DNA from: an uncultured Clostridia bacterium
GTDB lineage: Bacteria > Bacillota > Clostridia > Christensenellales > Aristaeellaceae
Length of the DNA: 30,229 bases
NCBI GenBank assembly: GCA_934630705.1
Contig: CAKTWP010000025.1
Coordinates: 1-30,229 of the forward strand
Direction of reading: 5' to 3'
Below are positions 15,943 to 23,864 of the stretch, in pieces. Each line of letters begins with the position of its first letter. Positions within the stretch are counted from its first letter, which is position 1. A program made the translations under genes and the position numbers. The notes under the pieces are model-generated. The model worked only from the letters and a program-made list of their open reading frames with translations, ran no database searches and was not told the DNA's origin.

Positions 15943-16096
15943 TGATGCATTTTGCAGAAATATAAAGAAAAAATTCCGTAAAGAGCCGGGCCCTCGGGCC
16001 GTCCGTGCTCAGGCACATTGGGCTGCGAACCGCTATTGCCGGCTAAAAAATGAAGCCGTGAGCATCCATCGCCATGGAAAAGCCGCTGAAAGCGTC

Positions 16097-16990
16097 CTAA
16101 TGCGCCGGGGGAGCCACTGGGCTATCCTGCCGGGCCGCCGCGGCCTGACGATAGGCCGTGGGGGACTGGCCATAGGCCCGCAGAAACAGGCGGTTAAAAT
16201 AGGTGATGGTGGGGAAGCCGCAGTCCAGGGCGACGTCCAGCACGGTTTTGTTCCTTTCCTCTTGCAGCTGCCGGGCCGCCCGGGCCAGCCGCAGGCGGTT
16301 GAGATACGCATGGAAAGAGCAGCCCATCTGCCGCCGAAACAGCCGCCCCGCGTATTGAGGATTGATATGATACAGCCGGGCCACGTCTTCCAGCCGCACG
16401 GTTTGCTGCCAGGAAGCCTCGGCATACCGGCGGATGGCATCCACCGCCCAATGCCCCTCCGCGGCGGAGGCCTGGCCGCTTTGCCGGTACAGCGCTTGAA
16501 TATATCCTGCCACCAGTCGGGCTATGGCCAGATACGGCTCCAGCTCCGTCACCGGCTCAAAGGCCTCCGCTTCCGCCTGCAGCCGGGGCAGCGATGCGCC
16601 GGTGAAGCGGCAGGCGCTTTCCCGCAGCCGCGCTTCCCGCGCCGGCTCTGCCGACAGATTGCTCAGATATACGATGCAGGCCACCCGTCCGTTGATTTCC
16701 ACCGGCTGAGCCACCTTGAACACCCCATAGCAGCAGGGACCGTAAAACAGCGCCCGCTCCTGCTGGGCCCGGTCGTTGGCCAGGGTTTTGCAGCGCATGC
16801 AGGCCCGGTAGCCCCGGGGTGTGGCCTTGGCTGTATCGCAGAAGGCCGTGGCATGCACCTGAAACCGATCGGGCAGCACCAGCGCCGGGGATTGCAGCAC
16901 CCCCGAAATATCATGCACGCAGATGTGCATTCCCTTCCCCCGGCACAGCCCTTCCAGCAGCTGCCGCAAAGGCGCCAATTCTTCTGCCAT
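16097..16990 (-). CDS. AraC-family regulator with PocR sensory domain
   Basis: A 297-residue regulator. The N-terminal half shows a PocR-type sensor: ICVHDISGVL, then YRACMRCKTLAND with a CxxC pair, YGPCCYGVFKVAQPVEINGRVACIVY. PocR domains are thought to bind small hydrocarbon-like or redox-related ligands. The C-terminus has two helix-turn-helix motifs (RLEDVARLYHINPQYAGRLFRR and VALDCGFPTITYFNRLFLRAYG) ending PTAYRQAAA. I start it at the ATG at 16990, which has GAGG about 9 nt upstream; the ATG at 17005 has no ribosome site. It is divergent from the FAD oxidoreductase across about 150 bp, the usual position of a local activator, so that gene is its likely target. Confidence 0.88.
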   Translation of the reverse strand: MAEELAPLRQLLEGLCRGKGMHICVHDISGVLQSPALVLPDRFQVHATAFCDTAKATPRGYRACMRCKTLANDRAQQERALFYGPCCYGVFKVAQPVEINGRVACIVYLSNLSAEPAREARLRESACRFTGASLPRLQAEAEAFEPVTELEPYLAIARLVAGYIQALYRQSGQASAAEGHWAVDAIRRYAEASWQQTVRLEDVARLYHINPQYAGRLFRRQMGCSFHAYLNRLRLARAARQLQEERNKTVLDVALDCGFPTITYFNRLFLRAYGQSPTAYRQAAAARQDSPVAPPAH

Positions 16991-17030
16991 TGCCGTTTTC
17001 CTCATTTCACAAAATCAACATTTTTTTGGA

Positions 17031-17059
17031 ATTATAACAAATAAATCCGATTTGTGCAA
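17031..17059 (-). promoter_or_regulatory. Promoter of the PocR/AraC regulator
   Basis: TTGCAC (17054-17059) and TATAAT (17031-17036) on the minus strand with a 17-bp spacer. On the plus strand, TATAAT at 17102-17107 is a -10 candidate for the oxidoreductase but no good -35 lies before it, which suits an activator-dependent promoter. Confidence 0.8.
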
Positions 17060-17140
17060 GCGATTCTCTGCTTTGTGGAGGAATTACAGCCGGGCGGCAG
17101 CTATAATAAAAGAAAAAAGCGAAAGGACAGGGAACCGGAT

Positions 17141-18397
17141 ATGGAGCGATTTGATGTATTGGTGGCAGGCGGCGGCTTTGCGGGGGCTGCGGCGGCCATT
17201 GCGGCGGCCCGGCAGGGGGCGCGGGTGATTCTGGTGGAGCAGTATAATTGTCTGGGCGGGGCGGCCTGCAATGCACTGGTGAACCCCTTCATGCCCTATG
17301 GAACGCATATGCCAGAAACGGGGGAATGGAGAGCCCTGTGCAACGGCATTTTTGCGCAGGTGCTTTCCGGCCTGAGGGAAATGGATGCGCTGGGAAACGA
17401 CGGCCAGACTTTTGACGAGGAGGCGCTGAAGCTGCTGCTGAACCGCATGGCCATTCAGGCGGGGGTGCGGCTGCTGTTCCATGCGCAGATTGCGCAGGCG
17501 CAGGCGGAAAACGGAGAAATCCAATCCGTTCTTTGCGCCACGCCCGGCGGCATGATTACGCTGGAGGCGGACACCTATATTGACGCCACAGGCGATGGCA
17601 CCCTTTCCATGCTGGCAGGCTGCGCATTCCAGCTGGGCCGGGAGCGCGATCACCTGTGTCAGCCCATGACGCTGTGCTTCCGGATGGATCAGGTGGATAA
17701 AGAGCAGTTCCGGCAGCACCGGGCGGAGATCAATCCCCTGTATCAGCAGTTCCAGAAGGAAGGAAAAATCAAGAATATCCGGGAGGACGTGCTGATTTTT
17801 GACACGCTCCACAACGGCGTGCTGCATTTCAATTCCACCCGCATCGTGCGCCGGGATCCCACCGATGCGTTCGATCTGACGCAGGCGGAGATCGATGCCC
17901 GGGAGCAGGTGGACGAGCTATGGCGTTTCCTGCGGGACAACATTCCGGGCTTTGAGCACAGCCGGGTGCTGTCCACCGCCCTGCGGATCGGCGCGCGGGA
18001 AAGCCGGATGATTGCCGGGGAATACTGCCTGACGCAGGAGGACCTCAAGGCCTGCACCAAGTTCTCCGACGGCATTGCCGCAGGCAATTACGACATTGAT
18101 ATTCACAACCCCGAGGGCAGCGGCACCAGCCATTATTACTTCGCCCCCGGCACCTGGTATACCATTCCCTATCGCTGCCTGCTGCCCAGGGATATGAAAA
18201 ACCTGCTGGTGGCGGGACGCTGCATTTCTTCCACCCACGAAGCGCAGGCGTCCTATCGCATCATGCCCATCGTCTGCTGCATCGGCGAAGCGGCAGGCAC
18301 GGCCGCAGGCGTGGCGCATCAGGCGGGCGTTTCGCTGCGGGATGTGGATATCGCCAAGGTTCGCACGCTGCTTCAGGCGGGCGGCGCACCCATTTGA
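17141..18397 (+). CDS. FAD-dependent oxidoreductase
   Basis: A 418-residue flavoprotein of the FAD_oxidored/glutathione-reductase-fold type. It begins with the dinucleotide motif VLVAGGGFAGAAAAIAAARQ and Glu33 (VILVEQ) for the ribose, followed by NCLGGAACNALVNPF, typical of the family. The motif DTYIDATGDGTLSMLAG is the second FAD contact, and LVAGRCISSTHEAQASYRIMPIVCCIGEAAGTAAGVA is the C-terminal FAD-binding region. Known relatives oxidise or isomerise sugars, xanthine-like or unidentified substrates; no specific substrate can be assigned. The ATG at 17141 with AGGGA 7 nt upstream is chosen because the Rossmann fold starts there. It forms a single-gene unit with its own terminator and is divergent from the PocR/AraC gene. 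Confidence 0.9.
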   Translation: MERFDVLVAGGGFAGAAAAIAAARQGARVILVEQYNCLGGAACNALVNPFMPYGTHMPETGEWRALCNGIFAQVLSGLREMDALGNDGQTFDEEALKLLLNRMAIQAGVRLLFHAQIAQAQAENGEIQSVLCATPGGMITLEADTYIDATGDGTLSMLAGCAFQLGRERDHLCQPMTLCFRMDQVDKEQFRQHRAEINPLYQQFQKEGKIKNIREDVLIFDTLHNGVLHFNSTRIVRRDPTDAFDLTQAEIDAREQVDELWRFLRDNIPGFEHSRVLSTALRIGARESRMIAGEYCLTQEDLKACTKFSDGIAAGNYDIDIHNPEGSGTSHYYFAPGTWYTIPYRCLLPRDMKNLLVAGRCISSTHEAQASYRIMPIVCCIGEAAGTAAGVAHQAGVSLRDVDIAKVRTLLQAGGAPI

Positions 18398-18428
18398 TAC
18401 AGCAGAAGGCAAACTGACAGCGCCCGAA

Positions 18429-18495
18429 AACGCGCCCCGGATGGAAAAGCGGACGATTCATCGCTTCTTCTTCCATCCGGGGCGCGTTATAATTG
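18429..18495. terminator. Long perfect inverted repeat between convergent genes
   Basis: An 18-bp perfect stem: AACGCGCCCCGGATGGAA (18429-18446) with its complement at 18471-18488. The 24-nt apical region can pair further (AAGCG with CGCTT). TTATAATTGTTT follows. It can end both the oxidoreductase and the AraC transcript. Confidence 0.75.
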
Positions 18496-18515
18496 TTTCC
18501 CGCGCATTTTTGAGG

Positions 18516-19277
18516 TCAGCGTTTTCGGCGGTATTCCGAGGGCGTGCAGTCGTTGGCCTTGCGGAAAGCCTTGCTGAAGGCATAAATATCCGAGAAGCCG
18601 GTTTCCTCCGCCACCTGCCGGACGGACATTTCCCGGGAGAGCAGCATGCCCTTGGCTTTTTCCATGCGGGTGAGATGAATATAATGCTTTGGGGGCAGGC
18701 CGTAAATCAGCGTGAACAGCTTGCGGAAATACACCTCGCTCACGCCCGACAGCTCGGCCATGGTTTTGCAGTTCAGGCCGGGGTCATAGATATGCGCTTC
18801 CAGATAATCCAGCCCCGGCTGGATGCGCTTCTTTTTCTGATCGGCAATATAGGCGTTTTCCAGCTGGAGATCCATGTAATAAAACAGGCGATACAAGCCG
18901 CTCATGCAATAGGAAAGATAGCCTGCCTTGCGGAAGGTGTAGGCCTGCTCGATTTTATTGAACAGGGACAGCACCTCCACGTCGTTATGAATCAGAAAGC
19001 TCTGCAGCGTGTCTCCGGCCTGCTGTGCTTCAAATTCCAGCAGGATGCATTCGCCCTTTTCCTGACAGTTGAAGGTATACGTAGCCCCGGCGGGAATGAA
19101 CACGATGTGGTTCCGATCGGAAACATAGCTTTTTCCATCCTGCACAAATTCGCTGTGGCCAGAAATTTTATAACTCAGGGTACATTGGGGCCGGTCCTTC
19201 ACCACATAATGGCCGAGCAGGCGGTTTACCCGGTTAACGGCCACAACCCGCTGAATCAGAACATCGGAAAGGCGCAT
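18516..19277 (-). CDS. AraC-family regulator of the intact importer
   Basis: A 253-residue AraC regulator with an N-terminal cupin sensor (GHSEFVQDGKSYVSDRN, then IPAGATYTFNCQEKGE) and two C-terminal helix-turn-helix motifs (TMAELSGVSEVYFRKLFT and VRQVAEETGFSDIYAFSKAF), ending PSEYRRKR. The start at 19277 has AAGGAGG 5-6 nt upstream. It is divergent from the nine-gene catabolic operon, the normal place for its activator, and has a very good promoter of its own (19324-19351). A carbohydrate effector is probable; its identity is unknown. No damage is visible. Confidence 0.92.
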   Translation of the reverse strand: MRLSDVLIQRVVAVNRVNRLLGHYVVKDRPQCTLSYKISGHSEFVQDGKSYVSDRNHIVFIPAGATYTFNCQEKGECILLEFEAQQAGDTLQSFLIHNDVEVLSLFNKIEQAYTFRKAGYLSYCMSGLYRLFYYMDLQLENAYIADQKKKRIQPGLDYLEAHIYDPGLNCKTMAELSGVSEVYFRKLFTLIYGLPPKHYIHLTRMEKAKGMLLSREMSVRQVAEETGFSDIYAFSKAFRKANDCTPSEYRRKR

Positions 19278-19323
19278 GGAACCTCCTTAAAAACAGGCGT
19301 TTTGGGACAAAACCTGCATTCTC

Positions 19324-19351
19324 ATTATAAACAAAATCACGGATTTGACAA
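19324..19351 (-). promoter_or_regulatory. Promoter of the AraC gene
   Basis: Minus-strand TTGTCA (19346-19351), 16-bp spacer, TATAAT (19324-19329): five and six consensus matches. It fires away from the operon promoter, whose -35 is about 50 bp further on. Confidence 0.85.
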
Positions 19352-19368
19352 GGCGGCTGAGAAAATAA

Positions 19369-19392
19369 GTATCAAAAATGACAAATGTATCA
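19369..19392 (+). promoter_or_regulatory. Candidate AraC operator: direct repeat upstream of the operon promoter
   Basis: GTATCA occurs at 19369-19374 and 19387-19392, 18 bp apart and in the same orientation, ending 9 bp before the operon -35. Paired direct half-sites just upstream of the -35 are the usual layout for AraC activators. The repeat is only six bases, so it is a suggestion. Confidence 0.35.
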
Positions 19393-19401
19393 TGAAAACC
19401 A

Positions 19402-19430
19402 TTTACACAGATGTCTCTTTTGCATAAAAT
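19402..19430 (+). promoter_or_regulatory. Promoter of the catabolic operon
   Basis: TTTACA (19402-19407), 17-bp spacer, TAAAAT (19425-19430), 33 bp before the first permease start. Confidence 0.75.
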
Positions 19431-19463
19431 AGGGGACAGATTTGTAAACACGAGGTAAAGAGG

Positions 19464-20414
19464 GTGGAAGGTGTGCACGCGGTCATAAGAACGGAGAAAA
19501 AGAGGTCTTTCCTCGACCGCCTGGGCAGGGATATGCGGCGGTACTGGCGGGTGTATGTGATGCTGCTGCCGGTGGTGGCGTTTTATCTGGTTTTCAAGTA
19601 CGGCTCGATGGGCTATCTGGTGATTGCCTTTCAGAATTTCAAGCCGGCCAAGGGCATTCTGGGCAGCCAGTGGGTGGGCCTGGACAACTTTGTGAAATTC
19701 TTTAACAACAGCTATTGCTGGCGGTTGATTCGGAACACACTGCTGCTCAATGTGTTCGGCATTCTCTTTTCGTTTCCTGCGCCCATTCTGCTGGCGCTGA
19801 TGATTAACGAGGTGCAGCAAAAGGCGCTGAAGAAAACCATCCAGACCATCAGCTATATTCCCCATTTCATTTCGCTGGTGGTGGTTTGCGGCATGCTGCG
19901 GGAATTCTGCTCCTCCGGCGGCCTGTTCAACAGCATGCGTGCGCTGCTGGGCCTGGAGCGCTATAACCTGCTTACCGATCCGTCGCTGTACCGCACGATT
20001 CACATCGGCTCGGGCATCTGGCAGAGCGTGGGCTGGAGCAGCATCATCTATCTGGCCACCCTTTCCGGCGTGGATACGCAGCTCTATGAGGCGGCGTACA
20101 TCGATGGGGCGAACAAATTCCAGCGGATCCTGCATGTGACGCTGCCGGCGCTGGTGCCGATTATCACGGTGCAGTTTATCATGCGTATCGGCCACATCAT
20201 GAGCCTGGGCTATGAGAAAATCATCCTGCTGTATAACAGCACCATCTATGAGACGGCGGACGTGATCTCCACCTATCTGTATCGCTATGGCCTGCTGGGC
20301 GCGAAATACGGCATGGGCACGGCCATCGGCCTGATGAATTCCGTCATCAACATCATCATCCTGGTGAGCGTCAATAAAGCGTTTTCCCGGCTGACTGAGA
20401 ACAGCCTCTGGTAA
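19464..20414 (+). CDS. Sugar ABC transporter permease (LplB type)
   Basis: An inner-membrane permease of about 316 residues from the carbohydrate-import CUT1 group. Hydrophobic helices begin with VYVMLLPVVAFYLVFKY, and LFSFPAPILLALMINEV, HFISLVVVCGML and VINIIILVSV follow. The ATPase-contact loop is LYEAAYIDGANKFQR. The frame opens with GTG at 19464; a second GTG at 19473 is also possible, as the AGAGGG purine tract lies about 9 nt before it, so the start is uncertain by three codons. The ATPase is not in the window, as usual for this group, which shares a common MsmK-like ATPase. It is intact and serves as the internal reference for the broken permease at 10790. Confidence 0.93.
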   Translation: MEGVHAVIRTEKKRSFLDRLGRDMRRYWRVYVMLLPVVAFYLVFKYGSMGYLVIAFQNFKPAKGILGSQWVGLDNFVKFFNNSYCWRLIRNTLLLNVFGILFSFPAPILLALMINEVQQKALKKTIQTISYIPHFISLVVVCGMLREFCSSGGLFNSMRALLGLERYNLLTDPSLYRTIHIGSGIWQSVGWSSIIYLATLSGVDTQLYEAAYIDGANKFQRILHVTLPALVPIITVQFIMRIGHIMSLGYEKIILLYNSTIYETADVISTYLYRYGLLGAKYGMGTAIGLMNSVINIIILVSVNKAFSRLTENSLW

Positions 20415-20431
20415 AAAGGGGGGAGAAAAGC

Positions 20432-21319
20432 ATGGCCATTGTGGAAAACAAATCCAGGGGAGAGCGGATCTTTAACGGGGTCAATATCTTTATTCTGTTG
20501 CTTCTGACGCTGATTTTCTTCTACCCGCTGTGGCATTGCCTGATGGCTTCCTTCAGCGATCCGGGCAAGCTGCTGGCCAATTCGGGCGCGCTGCTCTGGC
20601 CGGCGGGCTATTCTCTGCGGGGCTATGAAGCCGTGCTTAGCAATCAGAACATCCTTACAGGTTATCAGAACACGCTGTTTTACGTGATTGTGGGCACATC
20701 GCTGAGCATGGTGCTCACGCTGGTGGGGGCGTATGCTCTCACGCGGCAGGGCCTGATGCTCAAAAAGCCCATCATGGTGATGATCGTTATCACCATGTAT
20801 ATCGGCGGCGGCATGATCCCGGATTTCATGGTGGTGAGCAAGCTGGGGCTGTTTGACAGCCGCTGGTCCGTCATTCTGGCCACCGCGATTACCACCTATA
20901 ACCTGATGGTTATGCGCACGGCCTTTTTGCAGGTGCCCCATTCGCTGGAGGAAAGCGCCATGCTGGACGGGGCCAACGATTTTGTGATTCTCTGGCGGAT
21001 TCTTCTGCCGGTGACCAAGGCCACGATCGCCGTGGTGGCGCTGTTCTACGCCGTGGGCCGCTGGAATGCATGGTTTAATGCCTCCATCTTCCTGCGCAGC
21101 CGCTCGAAATATCCGCTGCAGCTGTTCCTGCGGGAAATCCTCATTGCCAATCAGACCAGCGGCAACGATGGCGTGACGTCCGAGGACGGCATGTTCTATC
21201 TGGAGGAAGTCATCAAATACTGCACCATTATCGTTTCCACCGTTCCGATTCTGTGCATCTATCCCTTTGTGCAGAAGTATTTTGTCACGGGCGTGATGCT
21301 GGGCTCCGTGAAGGGGTAA
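20432..21319 (+). CDS. Sugar ABC transporter permease (YtcP/AraQ type)
   Basis: A 295-residue second permease of the same importer, 17 bp after the first, with GGGGGGAG about 8 nt before the ATG. It has six apparent membrane segments, starting ILLLLTLIFFYPLWHCL, and an ATPase-contact loop LEESAMLDGANDFVILW. It ends VTGVMLGSVKG, the characteristic terminus of YtcP-like proteins. Together with 19464 it forms a heterodimeric channel for an oligosaccharide or glycoside delivered by the binding protein at 21371. Intact; it shows by alignment that the permease at 11601 lacks its first about 99 residues. Confidence 0.94.
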   Translation: MAIVENKSRGERIFNGVNIFILLLLTLIFFYPLWHCLMASFSDPGKLLANSGALLWPAGYSLRGYEAVLSNQNILTGYQNTLFYVIVGTSLSMVLTLVGAYALTRQGLMLKKPIMVMIVITMYIGGGMIPDFMVVSKLGLFDSRWSVILATAITTYNLMVMRTAFLQVPHSLEESAMLDGANDFVILWRILLPVTKATIAVVALFYAVGRWNAWFNASIFLRSRSKYPLQLFLREILIANQTSGNDGVTSEDGMFYLEEVIKYCTIIVSTVPILCIYPFVQKYFVTGVMLGSVKG

Positions 21320-21327
21320 AAAAGTGC

Positions 21328-21349
21328 TTTATGCGGATACCCGCATAAA
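21328..21349 (+). promoter_or_regulatory. Intercistronic hairpin before the binding-protein gene
   Basis: TTTATGCGG (21328-21336), loop ATAC, CCGCATAAA (21341-21349): a perfect 9-bp stem directly after the permease stop and 4 bp before the ribosome site AAAGGAGAG of the next gene. Such hairpins often stabilise the highly expressed binding-protein part of the message. Confidence 0.6.
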
Positions 21350-21370
21350 AATATGAAAGGAGAGACCTCA

Positions 21371-22960
21371 ATGAAAAAGATTCTGGCTCTGGCTCTGGCA
21401 GTGGCGATGCTGCTGTCCTGCGGTGCGGCGCTTGCGGAAGAAGAACGCATGACCGACCGCTTCATGCCGCCTCATGTGAATGAGGGGCAGTATCCCGTTC
21501 CCGGCAACAAGACCCTTTCCTGGTGGATGGAAATCAACAAGTCCGCCGTGGCGTTTATCAGCAGCTATGCGGAAAACACCGCGTATCAGGAAATCGAAAA
21601 GCAGACCGGCATCAACATCGAATTCATCCATCCTACCGTGGGCATGGCCAAGGAACAGTTTAACCTGCTGTTCATGGACACTGGCTCTCTGCCCGACATC
21701 ATCATGCTTTCCAACGACACGTGGTATGAAGGCGGCCTGAACCAGATGTACGAAGACGGCCTGATTATCGACGTCGCGCCGTATCTGGAGCAGTATGCCC
21801 CCCAGTATAAGTCTCTGGTGGATGGCAATCGCGCCGCCAGCAAGAAGATTTATCAGGGCGACAATGCGGATCGCATCTACGGCTTCTATCGGATGGACCT
21901 GGGCAAGGCCATTCCCTTCAACCGCTGCATCTGCCGCGCGGACTGGCTGGAAGAATTCGGCATGAGCGTGCCCACCACCATCGCGGAATACGAAGCCTAT
22001 TTCGACGCCGTGCTGGCCAATAAGCCGGGCGTGACCCCCTTCTATATGTCTCTGTCCGACAGCAGCCAGCAGGTGCTGCTCATGGGCGCGTTCGATATGT
22101 ACTGCAACTGGTATCAGATCGACGGCCAGGCGCATTATTACGCCAATGAGCCCGCCTATAAGGATTATCTGGCCCTGATGAACAAATGGTATGAAAAGGG
22201 CTACATGAGCAAGGACCTGGCCACCCTGACCAGCAACGAAGTGTACGCCCTCTTTGACGGCGGCCAGCTGGCCTGCTATACCGGCAACGTGGACCAGGCC
22301 TATGACCGTCTGCTCAGCGTGGAAGGCGTGAAGCAGACGCCCTGCCCCTACATGCGCAAGGAAGCAGATTCCAAGCTGCATACGGACATCTCCAACGCCC
22401 CTGTGAGCAGCGGCCTGGCGTATGTGTCCGTGATTACCACCAACTGCAAGGATGTGGAAGCGGCTGTGCAGCTGCTGAACTATTCCTACACCTGGGAAGG
22501 CGCTGTCATCGCCGGCGTGGGCGTGGAAGGCCTGACCTTTGAATGGAAGGACGGCGTGCCTTACTACACCGACTACGTTCTCAACAACCCCGATGGCAAG
22601 ACCGCCGGCAACATCGCCTACTGCGACCGGATTCATCTGGGCAGCAAGATGTGGTGGGGCGACAACATGACCGGCCCCTACACCGGCAAGGCCATCAACC
22701 GCAAGCTGTATAGCGATGACCCCAACGTGGACAACGCCTATGTGATGCCCGCCATCAACCTGAGCACCGAGGACACCGAACGCCGCAACGAGATCATGGC
22801 CGAGGTGGGCACCTATGTGGCCGAGATGAAGTTCGCCTTCATCACGGGCAAGGAGTCTCTGGACAACTTTGACAAGTACGTGGAAAAGGTAAACAGCCTG
22901 GGCCTGCCCGAAGCGATTGAAATCACGCAGCGCGGCCTGGAGCGTTACTTCGCAGACTAA
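21371..22960 (+). CDS. Extracellular solute-binding protein of the intact sugar importer
   Basis: A 529-residue secreted binding protein (LipO/YtcQ group, SBP family 1). Its signal sequence MKKILALALAVAMLLSCGA can be cut as a lipoprotein at LLS-Cys or by signal peptidase I at ALA-EEE; the Cys makes lipid anchoring possible but the -2 residue is not typical. The mature part has EKQTGINIEFIHPTVGMA, then SLPDIIMLSND, and near the C-terminus AINLSTEDTERRNEIMAEV, all usual. The ATG at 21371 with AAAGGAGAG upstream is chosen over 21353. Length is normal for the group, in contrast to the remnant at 12271. It lies between two hairpin regions and follows the permeases, so high expression is expected. 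Confidence 0.95.
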   Translation: MKKILALALAVAMLLSCGAALAEEERMTDRFMPPHVNEGQYPVPGNKTLSWWMEINKSAVAFISSYAENTAYQEIEKQTGINIEFIHPTVGMAKEQFNLLFMDTGSLPDIIMLSNDTWYEGGLNQMYEDGLIIDVAPYLEQYAPQYKSLVDGNRAASKKIYQGDNADRIYGFYRMDLGKAIPFNRCICRADWLEEFGMSVPTTIAEYEAYFDAVLANKPGVTPFYMSLSDSSQQVLLMGAFDMYCNWYQIDGQAHYYANEPAYKDYLALMNKWYEKGYMSKDLATLTSNEVYALFDGGQLACYTGNVDQAYDRLLSVEGVKQTPCPYMRKEADSKLHTDISNAPVSSGLAYVSVITTNCKDVEAAVQLLNYSYTWEGAVIAGVGVEGLTFEWKDGVPYYTDYVLNNPDGKTAGNIAYCDRIHLGSKMWWGDNMTGPYTGKAINRKLYSDDPNVDNAYVMPAINLSTEDTERRNEIMAEVGTYVAEMKFAFITGKESLDNFDKYVEKVNSLGLPEAIEITQRGLERYFAD

Positions 22961-22969
22961 TTTGAGCTT

Positions 22970-23008
22970 ATTTGCAACGGTATCGCTTTATGCGATACCG
23001 TTGCAAAT
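22970..23008. repeat. Perfect 17-bp inverted repeat after the binding-protein gene
   Basis: ATTTGCAACGGTATCGC (22970-22986) is followed by loop TTTAT and its exact complement (22992-23008). No T-run follows, so it is more likely an mRNA 3'-end stabiliser or a partial terminator than a full Rho-independent terminator. Confidence 0.9.
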
Positions 23009-23024
23009 AGTGGATAGCGGAAAT

Positions 23025-23059
23025 TGTCCCAAGGCGACGCCTGGCGGCGCTTTGGGACA
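23025..23059 (+). repeat. Second hairpin in the same intergenic region
   Basis: TGTCCCAAGGCG (23025-23036) pairs with CGCTTTGGGACA (23048-23059), 11 of 12 pairs standard and one not, with an 11-nt loop. It stands 29 bp before the ribosome site of the SDR gene and may limit read-through from the binding-protein gene. Confidence 0.65.
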
Positions 23060-23104
23060 GCGGCTGCTGTAATTTGAGGAAAGATGCGGAGGTGCCGAGC
23101 ACAT

Positions 23105-23863
23105 ATGGATTTTGAAGGAAAAAATGTCTTTGTCACAGGCGCGGGCGGATATATCGGATCCTTTACCGCAAAAGAATTTGCATCGCGCGGAGCGAAAGTG
23201 ACTGTGTTTGACCAAAACGCGGCGGGCGTTAAGAAAACCGTGGATGAGATTAACGCGGCGGGCGGAACGGCCATCGGCGTGACGGGAGATGTGACTTCTT
23301 CGGCTTCTGTGGACGAAGCGGTGAAAAGCGCCGTGGAGCGGATGGGCGGCCTGGATATCATGGTGCATGCCGCGGGCGGCAGCGCACGGGACGAGAACCG
23401 TCCGCTGGTGCAGCAGACAGACGAGGTGATCGACCGAATTATCAAGGTGAATCTGTACGGCGCGTTTTATACCGCGCGTGCGGCGGCGCGCATTATGATC
23501 GCGCAGGGGCGTGGCGGACGGATTATTCCGTTTTCCTCCGTTATCGGCTATAACGGCTGCCGCAACCTGGCGGATTATTCCGCTGCAAAAGGCGGCGTGA
23601 TCGCGATGGTGAAATCGCTCGCCAAGGAGCTGGGCGAATATAAAATCACGGTAAACAGCGTCGCCCCCGGCATTGTGATGCGGCCGGAGGAAAAGGCCAG
23701 CGACCATCGCGCCCTGGAAACGAACGAGCTGCATCAGAAATGCACCGCAGCGGACGTCGCGAAGCTGGTATGCTTCCTGGCGTCCGAGGATGCGGGATTC
23801 ATTACAGGACAGACGTATGTGGTAGACGGCGGGCGCGGGCTGGCGCTGAAGGGAACGGATTGA
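23105..23863 (+). CDS. SDR-family dehydrogenase
   Basis: A 252-residue short-chain dehydrogenase/reductase. The cofactor motif is VTGAGGYIGSF (residues 10-20) and Asp36 (VTVFDQN) favours NAD(H). The catalytic residues are Ser144/145 (IPFSSVIG), Tyr158 and Lys162 (DYSAAKGG), and NNAG-type sequence is replaced by VHAAGGSARD. The C-terminal GFITGQTYVVDGGRG is typical. I use the ATG at 23105 (domain start MDFEGKNVFVTG), with GGAGG 12 nt upstream; this is longer than ideal. It oxidises or reduces a hydroxyl or keto group, with the substrate probably delivered by the importer upstream (inference). It leads the enzyme half of the operon and overlaps no neighbour, with a 1-bp gap to the amidohydrolase. 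Confidence 0.93.
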   Translation: MDFEGKNVFVTGAGGYIGSFTAKEFASRGAKVTVFDQNAAGVKKTVDEINAAGGTAIGVTGDVTSSASVDEAVKSAVERMGGLDIMVHAAGGSARDENRPLVQQTDEVIDRIIKVNLYGAFYTARAAARIMIAQGRGGRIIPFSSVIGYNGCRNLADYSAAKGGVIAMVKSLAKELGEYKITVNSVAPGIVMRPEEKASDHRALETNELHQKCTAADVAKLVCFLASEDAGFITGQTYVVDGGRGLALKGTD

Positions 23864-23864
23864 G

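Noticed and set aside
21389..21425. Definite lipoprotein anchor on the binding protein
   Set aside because: The Cys lies in a plausible place, but signal peptidase I cleavage at ALA-EEE fits equally well, so only the ambiguity is reported.
21368..22636. 422-residue minus-strand open frame opposite the binding protein
   Set aside because: Rich in His, Gly and Val with no domain; a mirror frame of the strongly supported plus-strand gene.
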